Origin: Firmicutes bacterium UBA2116
GTDB lineage: Bacteria > Bacillota > Clostridia > Tissierellales > Sedimentibacteraceae
Assembly: GCA_002331025.1 (NCBI GenBank)
Contig: DCYG01000037.1
Location: 41,631 to 66,849, forward strand
DNA: 25,219 nucleotides
Direction: 5' to 3'
The notes beneath the pieces were generated by a model that searched no databases, was not told where the DNA came from, and saw only the letters and a list, made by a program, of their open reading frames with translations. Numbering within the stretch: the stretch's first letter is position 1; each line of letters starts with the position of its first letter. Made by a program: the position numbers and the translations under genes. Shown in pieces: positions 1 through 7,073 of the stretch.

Positions 1-21
1 TTGGTGTCGGTCGCTTATGCT
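1..21 (+). repeat. Dispersed palindromic repeat, partial copy 1
   Basis: The first 21 bases are identical to bases 209-229, the right half of the complete copy at 183-226 plus three bases. The window starts inside this copy, so its left half cannot be seen. It lies just beyond the TPP-riboswitch terminator on the minus strand, so the riboswitch cassette is bracketed by two direct copies. Confidence 0.75.
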
Positions 22-40
22 AGTACTTTCCTAGTTATAT

Positions 41-78
41 AAAAAAATGGGATTTACCAACATGTGGTATATCCCATT
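41..78 (-). terminator. Intrinsic terminator of the TPP riboswitch
   Basis: On the minus strand an 8-bp stem (AATGGGAT/ATCCCATT), one A-A mismatch and a further 5-bp stem (TACCA/TGGTA) close a 5-nt loop and are followed by seven T. It begins 15 nt after the aptamer, the usual layout of an attenuating riboswitch. The controlled gene lies to the left of base 1. Confidence 0.85.
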
Positions 79-93
79 CATTTTCACAAACAG

Positions 94-169
94 TTCCCTA
101 CGTTGGCATTATCCAAATCAGGTTCGGTCGAAACTAACAGTTTCCTCTCAGCCTATTAATAAGCTCCCG
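94..169 (-). promoter_or_regulatory. TPP (THI-box) riboswitch aptamer
   Basis: The minus strand carries the conserved thiamine-pyrophosphate aptamer core: GGCTGAGAG (pyrimidine-sensing J3-2 side), then GAACCTGAT, TGGATAATGCCA and CGTAGGGAA. A short P1 can form between AAATA just 5' of the aptamer and TGTTT just 3' of it. Known members bind TPP and switch off thiamine biosynthesis or transport genes. A promoter lies upstream (239-267) and a terminator directly downstream (41-78), so control is probably by premature termination. The target gene is outside the window and its identity (thi operon or transporter) cannot be read here. Confidence 0.93.
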
Positions 170-182
170 ATATTTAATTAAA

Positions 183-226
183 TTAAGCAGACGACCCAAA
201 TCTCTGATTTGGTGTCGGTCGCTTAT
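183..226 (+). repeat. Dispersed palindromic repeat, complete copy 2
   Basis: This imperfect 44-bp palindrome has an inner stem CCAAATC/GATTTGG with a 3-nt loop and an outer stem TTAAGC/GCTTAT, with several pairs in between. It is clearly related to an element at 5613-5657 in the opposite orientation, and its right half is repeated exactly at 1-21. It sits between the -10 box at 239-244 and the TPP aptamer, so it should be transcribed in the riboswitch leader as a hairpin. It also follows the polysaccharide deacetylase gene and could act as its transcript end. Confidence 0.8.
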
Positions 227-238
227 GCTGTGAGTATA

Positions 239-267
239 ATTATAAAACATATTTATCTGCATGACAA
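239..267 (-). promoter_or_regulatory. Sigma-A promoter for the TPP-riboswitch transcript
   Basis: On the minus strand TTGTCA (262-267) and TATAAT (239-244) are separated by exactly 17 nt. Transcription would start near base 232, run through the palindromic repeat and then the TPP aptamer. The promoter lies just after the stop codon of the deacetylase gene, which separates the two units. Confidence 0.75.
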
Positions 268-281
268 CAACTTTTTTAATT

Positions 282-1124
282 TTATTTATACATATGGTAG
301 TAATTTACTCCGGCCGTAAATGCAATTTCTCTGTACTCAGATAATTCGTCTATTGTCACAAGCTGAAATCCTCTTTTAATTAACTCCGGAATTACTATTT
401 CAGACGCTTGAACAGTACTGTCATATAAATCATGCATCAGTATAATATCCCCGTCCCTTACATCTTTAAGAATATTCTCAACAATTATTCCGGCATTTCT
501 GTTTTCCCAGTCACGTGTATCGATTGACCATTGAATTATCGGCTTTTGTATTTTTTTATTTAACTCTTCACTTGTGCTTCCATATGGCGGTCGCATAACC
601 GTCGGTGTGTAACCTGTAGCTATATAAACCAAATCATCTGTTCCTTGAATTTGCTTGTATAATTCTTCATCGCTTATTGTTGTTAAATTCTTATGATTAT
701 AAGTATGATTACCTATCTGATTGCCTTCCTCTATCATTCGATTCAATATATCCTTATTTCCATGTACCTGAGATCCTAATACAAAGAATGTTGCAACGGA
801 ATTGTTTTCTTTTAATGTATTTAATATTTCAGTTGTATATATAGATGGTCCGTCGTCATACGTTATAGCAATCATTGGTTTACTTGGGTCTATTTCTCTT
901 TTATTTATATTTTCATCAGCAGCAATAGGTCCTTGTGCTTCTGTAATTGTATACTGCACTTTGTCTGTGTTAAGTTCAGTCTGCTCATTTATTCCAATAT
1001 TATCTTCAAAATCAGGATATACTGCATAATCATTATAAATGTTTGCTTGAGCTACATTCATATCCGTACTCATTAATAATGCCATCATTAAAGCAAATGT
1101 TAAAGTAAAAATTCTTTTTGTCAT
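282..1124 (-). CDS. Secreted polysaccharide deacetylase (NodB domain, CE4)
   Basis: This 280-residue protein probably removes N- or O-acetyl groups from peptidoglycan or another surface glycan. The start at 1124 is chosen because AGGGGGAT lies six bases upstream; an ATG seven codons earlier has no such site. Residues 1-27 form a signal peptide (basic start, then a Leu/Met/Ala-rich core). The NodB domain spans about 80-265. It shows TYDDGP (88-93, with the catalytic and metal-binding Asp), HTYNH (140-144, the two metal-binding His), RPPYG (178-182), DTRDW (202-206) and LMHD (229-232). All the CE4 motifs are intact, so it is probably active outside the membrane. The linker at 28-80 is unlike any domain I recognise. 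The substrate cannot be told from sequence; family relatives act on peptidoglycan, chitin or xylan. Confidence 0.9.
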   Translation of the reverse strand: MTKRIFTLTFALMMALLMSTDMNVAQANIYNDYAVYPDFEDNIGINEQTELNTDKVQYTITEAQGPIAADENINKREIDPSKPMIAITYDDGPSIYTTEILNTLKENNSVATFFVLGSQVHGNKDILNRMIEEGNQIGNHTYNHKNLTTISDEELYKQIQGTDDLVYIATGYTPTVMRPPYGSTSEELNKKIQKPIIQWSIDTRDWENRNAGIIVENILKDVRDGDIILMHDLYDSTVQASEIVIPELIKRGFQLVTIDELSEYREIAFTAGVNYYHMYK

Positions 1125-1309
1125 AATATATCCCCCTATATGCATTTGTATATAAATATCATATATCTATTGATATAAAACATCAATATTAACAAATAGG
1201 ATATACATCCAGATATATCATAGTAATGACAATTATTTTAATGAGTACCATTTTGTGTATTAGAGAAGCCCCTTAGATTTATTTTATTTTGATATCAAAC
1301 AGCAACTTC

Positions 1310-3319
1310 TCATTTTGAATTGTTCAGCATTCTATTCATTATAATATATATCTGCTCTCTGGTTATATTTGCTTTAGGAGAGAACATATCGTTGCCTATT
1401 CCTTGCATGAATTTATTTTGAAGAACAAAATTAACTGAATCTGACGCCCATGTCGATACTTCTGATTTATCTTTTAAATGCACTTCATCCGCGTCTATAT
1501 TAATTCCTGAAAATTTTGCCAAATTAGCGAGCATTATGGCAGCTTCTTCTCTTGTTATTTCACTTTCTCCGTCAAAAATACCGTTACCTCTTCCCTTAAC
1601 AATACCTAAATGCATACAAATTGCAACATTTTCGTTAAATTCATCAACCATCGTAGGATTAGCCACGTCAATTTTATTATAATCAATAATATCTTCTTTT
1701 GATGTGTTATAATATTTTTCTAAAAAAGCTACTATTATATCACAAAATTCATACCTCTTAATATCAGAGGTAAATAACACCTGATATTCAAATGGAACTA
1801 AATTGTTTTCAATTGCTTTACTTACTTCGTCTACCGCCCACGCCGAAGGTCCCTTTGTTTGTTTGTAATAATCTATTTTTCTGCCGTAATTTTTATATCC
1901 CTGCCACTGGGCAGCTAACAGTCTTTCACCATTAATATTAACTACTTCAACATTGGAATAGTATGGCTGAGTGAGCTCCTGACCTGAAAAATTAACGATA
2001 CTGTTATAACCGTTACTTCCTCCTGCAAAATATTTATCGTTGATATACCAAATATCAGAATAATGGCTGTTCTTTAATACAGCCTCACCAGTAATCTTAT
2101 CAATCAAATTGACATAACCGTTACTTTTTACAACCATATATCTGTCCGAAAAAGAAAAATATATATCGTCATATATAGGATGTACTACTACATTTCCCTT
2201 CATGTCATAGACAGCATACTTGCTATTGTAATTTTCGACATATACTTTTGCCGTAATAAATCCATCAGCAGCATACACTATATCTATTGCTTCAGCAGAC
2301 AGTATTATATTCCCTTTTGCATCCAATAATCCTGCCAATCCATCCTCATAAAACTTTAAGCCATCCCCGACGTATTCAATTCTGTCATAAACAAACGGTA
2401 CAATTTCCTTGTTTTGCATATCAATTATCCCGGCTTTACCGTCTTTTTTAGCAACAACAAGTTCATTTTCCAAATACCTTTCATCTATATATTTTAAACT
2501 TTCATATTCGATAGGTATAACGAATTCGGCTTTATTCCTATCAAACAGTCCTGATTTGTTATTTTTAGTTATCTGTAAATAATTCATTGAATCGGACACA
2601 ATATGTATTTCATCATATTCAAATGGTACTACAATATCATTATTTATATTGATTACACCATATTTGAAATCTTTATCTGAGGCGATTATAAAGCTGTCGT
2701 TTATATACTGTAGGTTATAATAATTGAAGGGAAGTATTATATCCTGATTAATATCTAATATTCCTCCACCCTCGTCATTTTGTACAACTATCCTGTCATC
2801 CTTCAAATACAATAAGCTGTCATACACAACAGGTATTACTTCTTTTTTATTATATTTATCGTAAAGTCCGAACTTGTAGCTTATTTCTTCATCAACGTTC
2901 ATCAAAAGCCAATATTTATCACTCACTGTCGGATCGGCAAAGGAATATCCTTCAACTATGCATTCCACACCGTCCCTATCTACAAAGCCGAGCCTTGTCA
3001 ATTTATCATCAAGTGGAACAAAAAAGCTATAATAATCCTCATCATAATGATAAAACTCGCCATTTTCAATTCCGGCATAATCTAAATAATTGCCCTTTAA
3101 CTTAATCCTGTTGCCATCCGATTTTAACAAATACCAACTGTCGTCGCTTTTACTTCGTATTATTTTGTCATTTCCAATTCCATCGAAGTAATCATAATCT
3201 AATGTAATTTTTTGTATATCATCATTAAATTCCACGCCGTATGTAATATTGAACAATGAAAATGTAAAAATGCATACAATCATTACAACTACTGTCTTGC
3301 ACAAATAACTTTTTTTCAT
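1310..3319 (-). CDS. WG-repeat protein with C-terminal SLH domains
   Basis: This is a 669-residue exported protein. The start at 3319 is preferred over an ATG four codons upstream because that upstream ATG overlaps the GGAGG box that serves 3319. A signal peptide covers about residues 1-29. Residues 60-440 hold many degenerate WG-type repeats, each with a core like GL/GIxDxxxxxVIPxxYD (for example YGVIN..VVPFEYD, SGLFD..VIPIEYE, AGIID..IVPFVYD), which probably form a beta-propeller or similar beta array. Residues 500-669 contain S-layer-homology segments; the last two are clear, each with a GxGxxxFxPxxxITREE/Q motif. SLH domains bind pyruvylated secondary cell-wall polymers, so the protein is probably held on the cell wall. 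It lies 33 bp downstream of the spore photoproduct lyase gene and may be co-transcribed. The function of WG repeats here is unknown. Confidence 0.85.
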   Translation of the reverse strand: MKKSYLCKTVVVMIVCIFTFSLFNITYGVEFNDDIQKITLDYDYFDGIGNDKIIRSKSDDSWYLLKSDGNRIKLKGNYLDYAGIENGEFYHYDEDYYSFFVPLDDKLTRLGFVDRDGVECIVEGYSFADPTVSDKYWLLMNVDEEISYKFGLYDKYNKKEVIPVVYDSLLYLKDDRIVVQNDEGGGILDINQDIILPFNYYNLQYINDSFIIASDKDFKYGVININNDIVVPFEYDEIHIVSDSMNYLQITKNNKSGLFDRNKAEFVIPIEYESLKYIDERYLENELVVAKKDGKAGIIDMQNKEIVPFVYDRIEYVGDGLKFYEDGLAGLLDAKGNIILSAEAIDIVYAADGFITAKVYVENYNSKYAVYDMKGNVVVHPIYDDIYFSFSDRYMVVKSNGYVNLIDKITGEAVLKNSHYSDIWYINDKYFAGGSNGYNSIVNFSGQELTQPYYSNVEVVNINGERLLAAQWQGYKNYGRKIDYYKQTKGPSAWAVDEVSKAIENNLVPFEYQVLFTSDIKRYEFCDIIVAFLEKYYNTSKEDIIDYNKIDVANPTMVDEFNENVAICMHLGIVKGRGNGIFDGESEITREEAAIMLANLAKFSGINIDADEVHLKDKSEVSTWASDSVNFVLQNKFMQGIGNDMFSPKANITREQIYIIMNRMLNNSK

Positions 3320-3352
3320 AACTTCCTCCATGTTTAAAATATAATTTTTATT

Positions 3353-4372
3353 TCAAATTATATATTTCACCTTTTTATTTTCAAAAAGCCTGTCAATTTC
3401 TTTTTCAAAAAATTCTTTTATTTCATCTAGGCTTTCCTTGGGGTATACATATTTTCCGTATCCAAACTGACCATATTTATATTTTCGTTCTTCGTCATTC
3501 ATAGGCAGCATGCTCTCAGGAAACACCTGCAATATCCTGTTTTTAGCTGTTGTGGTGTAGCGGTGGGATATAATTTCAAAGGTTACCGGAAATTCCAAAT
3601 CCTTGGGGAGCTTTGATTTTAACATAAGAAGCAAATCACGGTATTCTTCTTTCCAGTCAGGGTATATGAATACGGGAGCAATCAAAAAACCTACGGGATA
3701 TCCTGCTTCGACCGCTTTCATTCCCGCTTCTATCCTTTTATCTCTTGAAGCTGTAAAATGTTCATATTTATCTATAACTGAAGAAGTGTTGATGCTGAAT
3801 CTTATTTCCGTATGTCCTCTATGCTCTAACTTAAGCAATGAATCTATATCGTTATATTTTGTTACAAATCTGAACCTTCCTTTTTCGCTGCCTCCAAAAA
3901 ATATAATTGCTTTTTCCAACGAATGGGTATAGGGTTCAACAGGAACCGGGTCAGATGTTGCCGCCCCTTCAAATATGGTTTCTTCCGGAGTCCTTTCATT
4001 TATATACTTCATTGTCTGGTTAAGAATGTCATCCACATTTGCATATACTTTTACAAAAGGCTTATCTCCCAACATAGTATTTAAGTAACAATACTCACAT
4101 TGTCCCATGCATCCGGATATCAGTGGCATCTGATAATGAGCGGATGGTTTGCAGGTCTGAAATTTCAAACCCTTTTTAATTCCTACGACCAATGTCTTCT
4201 TTCCTTCCTTATATTGCTGGCTGAGGACCGTACCCGGAATATATTGTTTTATCTTATTAGATGGCAAGGTTATTATTTCAGTGTTTTTATCATTGAATTT
4301 GGCAAGTATCTCCTTAGCCATATCATATTCCAGTGCTTCTTTTTGAAAAATTATTCTCCTTGGTATGAACAT
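3353..4372 (-). CDS. splB: Spore photoproduct lyase (radical SAM), clostridial variant
   Basis: This 339-residue radical-SAM enzyme repairs 5-thyminyl-5,6-dihydrothymine, the UV lesion of spore DNA, during germination. The CxxxCxxC motif that binds the 4Fe-4S cluster is at C88, C92 and C95 (CMGQCEYC), and the length and co-linearity with the Bacillus enzyme are good (KPSAxY, YxNVxxILxQ, KRIEAxxKxxxAGYPxGF, KYKxGxxGxGKY). One difference matters. The residue equivalent to B. subtilis Cys141 (motif FEASCTSD, recalled from memory) is Ala138 here (FEGAATSD). There is instead a Cys at position 74, and Tyr96 follows the cluster. My recollection is that the Clostridium acetobutylicum enzyme also uses Cys74 with Tyr96, so the protein is probably functional. 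No strong ribosome binding site precedes the ATG. The gene implies that the organism makes endospores. Confidence 0.92.
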   Translation of the reverse strand: MFIPRRIIFQKEALEYDMAKEILAKFNDKNTEIITLPSNKIKQYIPGTVLSQQYKEGKKTLVVGIKKGLKFQTCKPSAHYQMPLISGCMGQCEYCYLNTMLGDKPFVKVYANVDDILNQTMKYINERTPEETIFEGAATSDPVPVEPYTHSLEKAIIFFGGSEKGRFRFVTKYNDIDSLLKLEHRGHTEIRFSINTSSVIDKYEHFTASRDKRIEAGMKAVEAGYPVGFLIAPVFIYPDWKEEYRDLLLMLKSKLPKDLEFPVTFEIISHRYTTTAKNRILQVFPESMLPMNDEERKYKYGQFGYGKYVYPKESLDEIKEFFEKEIDRLFENKKVKYII

Positions 4373-4472
4373 ATGCTTTTTATTAACCGGTATACTTGGT
4401 TTTTCCTTTCTCCTTGAATATCATCTGTAATACTACTTTCACCAACACCTGCATAATTTATTCATTTATCTG

Positions 4473-5573
4473 TTAATATGCCATATTCAATGGAATATAA
4501 CCTGCCTGTTCAATACATTTCTGACCTTCCTGCGATATCATCCATTCTAAAAATTTACCTGCAATATTTTGTTCATCCTCCTTGCGGATTACACCATAAT
4601 AATTAGTAGTGAATGAATAGGATTTATTCCTTAAGTTTTCATCGTCAGGCGAAACCCCTTCCACCTTAAGAACTTTGATATTTTCATTCTTATACAATGT
4701 ATCTATATAATACTTATACGTATATCCAATGCTTGCCTGGCTGTTTTCATATTCACCAACCGCATCAACAAGCATTCCCATTCCAGCTGCAACTTTAACT
4801 ATATTTGGAGGAAGCATAGGAATACCTTTCATTACTAAATTTTCCATAGCAGTCTGACTCCCTGAGTTTTTTTCCCTTTGAAATGCCTTAATACTTTGAT
4901 TCTTTCCTCCAACCTCTTGCCAGTTTGTAATTTCACCTGAATATATCTTTTGTATCTGTTCGACTGTAAGATTATCCACCACGTTATCCTTATGAGTTAT
5001 GAAAACAAAGGCATCATAACAAACAGGTTCTATGATTAACTCAACATTTTTATCCTTTGCTAAATTAATTTCTTCATCTGATGGCTCCGTAGCAATAATT
5101 AAGTCCACGGGATGATTTTCATCTAAAAAAGTGTTAGAGGTTCTGATCATTCCAAGTGTATTGGGTTGTTTCAATATTAAATTTTCGTATGCATAGTGTG
5201 TTGTTGTAAAAGAAGAAAAATCATTGGCATCCTCATCCGTAAATTTTAAGTGCTGCCTTGCAAATTCAACTGCCATGGGTATTGCAACTGTTGACCCGTC
5301 AAGGCTCGGGTATGTTCCGAACTCGATTTCATAATAATCTTCCGGTCCGTCGGGTGTATTCCAGCTTCCCTTCACTCTTCTTTCACCAAGCTGAAATTGG
5401 CTGCTTTGTACATATTGATTCCAGTTTTTACTTCTTTGAACTTCCTGATTAATGTGAGACCATGACCCCGTCTTGTCAGGTATTCCCGTTTTATTTCTAT
5501 TGATTCTATTAAAAAAAATAAAAATTACTGCTGCTGCGAAAATGCAGATTATAAAAATTTTTTTCTTTTTCAT
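4473..5573 (-). CDS. PstS-like periplasmic-type substrate-binding protein, membrane-anchored
   Basis: This 366-residue protein begins with a Lys-rich start and one hydrophobic segment (about 5-22) with no lipobox cysteine, so it appears anchored by an uncleaved helix or exported by a normal signal peptide. Residues 80-365 match the phosphate-binding-protein superfamily: a TYPSLDGSTVA-like ligand loop (the family TGAGAS/DGSS region), IYSGEITNWQEVGG, and FQREKNSGSQTAM, all typical of PstS-like proteins. RBS AGGGGA lies upstream of the ATG. No pst permease or ATPase gene is adjacent, which suggests a sensor or accessory role, or that the transporter is encoded elsewhere. The ligand (phosphate, or another oxyanion such as tungstate) is not certain. 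A copy of the palindromic repeat lies about 40 bp upstream, in its probable leader. Confidence 0.8.
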   Translation of the reverse strand: MKKKKIFIICIFAAAVIFIFFNRINRNKTGIPDKTGSWSHINQEVQRSKNWNQYVQSSQFQLGERRVKGSWNTPDGPEDYYEIEFGTYPSLDGSTVAIPMAVEFARQHLKFTDEDANDFSSFTTTHYAYENLILKQPNTLGMIRTSNTFLDENHPVDLIIATEPSDEEINLAKDKNVELIIEPVCYDAFVFITHKDNVVDNLTVEQIQKIYSGEITNWQEVGGKNQSIKAFQREKNSGSQTAMENLVMKGIPMLPPNIVKVAAGMGMLVDAVGEYENSQASIGYTYKYYIDTLYKNENIKVLKVEGVSPDDENLRNKSYSFTTNYYGVIRKEDEQNIAGKFLEWMISQEGQKCIEQAGYIPLNMAY

Positions 5574-5612
5574 TTACTTCCCCTTATACCTTCTATTTAT
5601 TATATTTACAAT

Positions 5613-5657
5613 ATAAGCGACCGGCACCAAATCTGAAAATTTGGATCTACGGCTTAA
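5613..5657 (-). repeat. Dispersed palindromic repeat, copy 3 (opposite orientation)
   Basis: The reverse complement aligns over its whole length with copy 2 at 183-226. Shared features are TTAAGC at one end, the CCAAAT..ATTTGG hairpin core, then GGTG(T/C)CGGTCGCTTAT. Differences in the left arm partly keep pairing (about 8 of 12 positions beyond the core stem). It lies in the untranslated region before the PstS-like gene. Confidence 0.78.
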
Positions 5658-5662
5658 ATACT

Positions 5663-5690
5663 ATATTAGTTAGACGTATTTTAATTTGAA
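5663..5690 (-). promoter_or_regulatory. Possible promoter of the PstS-like gene
   Basis: TTCAAA (5685-5690) and TAATAT (5663-5668) on the minus strand are 16 nt apart. The boxes are weak. The layout, promoter then palindromic repeat, resembles that at 183-267, which is the main reason to mention it. Confidence 0.3.
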
Positions 5691-5801
5691 TTTGTTCTAT
5701 CTTCTATCTGTACAATATAAATCTTTTATGTGAACACCGCCACCTTTAGAAACTCTGTAAGAAAATCAAAAATCAAGCTAATTTTCAAGAGCTTTCTATC
5801 G

Positions 5802-5846
5802 AAAAATAGTGGGGATTTGATGTATTATGTCAAATCTCCACTATTT
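5802..5846 (-). terminator. Intrinsic terminator after the diguanylate cyclase gene
   Basis: A 17-bp stem (5804-5820 paired with 5830-5846, one G-T pair) with a 9-nt loop is followed on the minus strand by a run of five T. It lies 14 bp after the stop codon of the GGDEF gene. Confidence 0.85.
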
Positions 5847-5859
5847 CCTCTAAAATATT

Positions 5860-6930
5860 TTATGCTTGATTTAGCAGACTTTTTTTATACGCTGTTTTAT
5901 TTTCATACATACGTTTATCAGCTAACGATAAAAGATCATTCATTTGATTTGAACTTATTTCGTGCGAAAAGGCAACACCGATAGCAAAACTGATTTTTAT
6001 TTCACTTTCTTTAGAATTATACAGGTGAGTTTTCTCATTTAAGTAATTCATATAATCATTTATATTCTTTTGTGAACAATTTTCAAAAATCGCCACAAAT
6101 TCATCTCCGCCATTACGGCATACAAATCCGTAGGGACTGCTTGCTTCCTGTAAAATTGCAGCAAAATCTCTTATGAATTTATCTCCTGCTTCATGTCCAA
6201 GTAAATCGTTAGTAACTTTTAAATTATTCAGGTCTATATACACACACGCTAAGTCGGGCAAGATTTCCATTTCATTGTATTTAAGAATAATTTCATTGCA
6301 ATGCGCTCTGTTAGGCAGACCGGTCAAATTATCAATGTATGCGACTTGATTTAATGCAACATTTTTATTTTGCACTAAGATTTTACTGATAAACTGCTGT
6401 ATGCTGAAAATTAATATTAAAATTACACTTATAAATAATCTTGTTCGCATAGAATCTAATTTTTCTACTTTACTTTCAACGTATGCCTGAGTTTCAAATA
6501 CCATGCTATTAGACAGTTCATAATATTCATTACTTAAATTATAGAGCCTCAGAGGATCAGTGCCTGCCCTGTAATTATAAATTTCTTCTTTCAATTCTAC
6601 CCATTTTACTTCTATAACAGAAAGTAATTCCTGAAGCTTTTTATCTTCATGTATGGCAAAATGATTATTTTCATCATGTGTTTTTAACTGGCTAATTATA
6701 CCGTCCAGTTGCTCTATCAGTTCATCACTTGGTCTGTTTGATAATTCCTGCTTTATTAGTAGCTGAGTTCCTCCTCTTATAATACCTACATAATTAACGG
6801 ATTTACTGTCATTGTGAAGTATTTCGATTGAGAATTCAATAGAAAAGATACTTATCAGCAATATTACTATAAATAAACTCTGAATTAACAACTTAACGAG
6901 ATTATGTTTTATAAATATTAATATATTCAT
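5860..6930 (-). CDS. Membrane diguanylate cyclase (GGDEF)
   Basis: This 356-residue protein makes the second messenger c-di-GMP from two GTP. Transmembrane helices at about 12-32 and 165-183 enclose an extracytoplasmic helical sensor region (33-164). Its GIIRGGTQLLIKQEL stretch resembles the type IV pilus/nitrate-sensor helical-bundle domain (PilJ/NarX type). The cytoplasmic GGDEF domain spans 192-350, with DNLTGLPNR (200-208), the metal-binding Asp in YIDLNNLK and an intact GGDEF signature at 274-278. The allosteric inhibition motif RxxD normally found five residues before GGDEF is absent, so product feedback through that site is unlikely. No EAL or HD-GYP partner and no c-di-GMP riboswitch is seen nearby. 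It is a single-gene unit closed by the terminator at 5802-5846. Confidence 0.93.
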   Translation of the reverse strand: MNILIFIKHNLVKLLIQSLFIVILLISIFSIEFSIEILHNDSKSVNYVGIIRGGTQLLIKQELSNRPSDELIEQLDGIISQLKTHDENNHFAIHEDKKLQELLSVIEVKWVELKEEIYNYRAGTDPLRLYNLSNEYYELSNSMVFETQAYVESKVEKLDSMRTRLFISVILILIFSIQQFISKILVQNKNVALNQVAYIDNLTGLPNRAHCNEIILKYNEMEILPDLACVYIDLNNLKVTNDLLGHEAGDKFIRDFAAILQEASSPYGFVCRNGGDEFVAIFENCSQKNINDYMNYLNEKTHLYNSKESEIKISFAIGVAFSHEISSNQMNDLLSLADKRMYENKTAYKKSLLNQA

Positions 6931-7073
6931 ATATGAGTAATTATCCTTTAGGGTATGGTTTAGAGAAACATTTTCTTATTTTTTCTAACAATATATTACA
7001 ATAAATTATATATTAAAACAAGAATTATTTTCAGTAAAAAAAACTTATTATATGCAAAAAAATAATTACTGTT

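Noticed and set aside
1266..1320. GAGAAG/CTTCTC pair after the WG-repeat gene as a terminator
   Set aside because: The loop would be over 35 nt and no T-run follows.
4373..4472. Sigma-G (forespore) promoter before spore photoproduct lyase
   Set aside because: A TGAATA box is present, but the matching -10 CATnnTA at the right spacing is poor, so it cannot be supported from sequence alone.
5730..5984. 84-codon plus-strand frame running from the intergenic gap into the diguanylate cyclase gene
   Set aside because: It reads through the terminator hairpin and the antisense of the GGDEF gene end, and has no ribosome binding site.
7020..7073. Loose inverted repeat CAGTA/TACTG after the lipoprotein gene
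   Set aside because: Arms are five bases with a long A/T loop; no stable hairpin with a T-run is evident.
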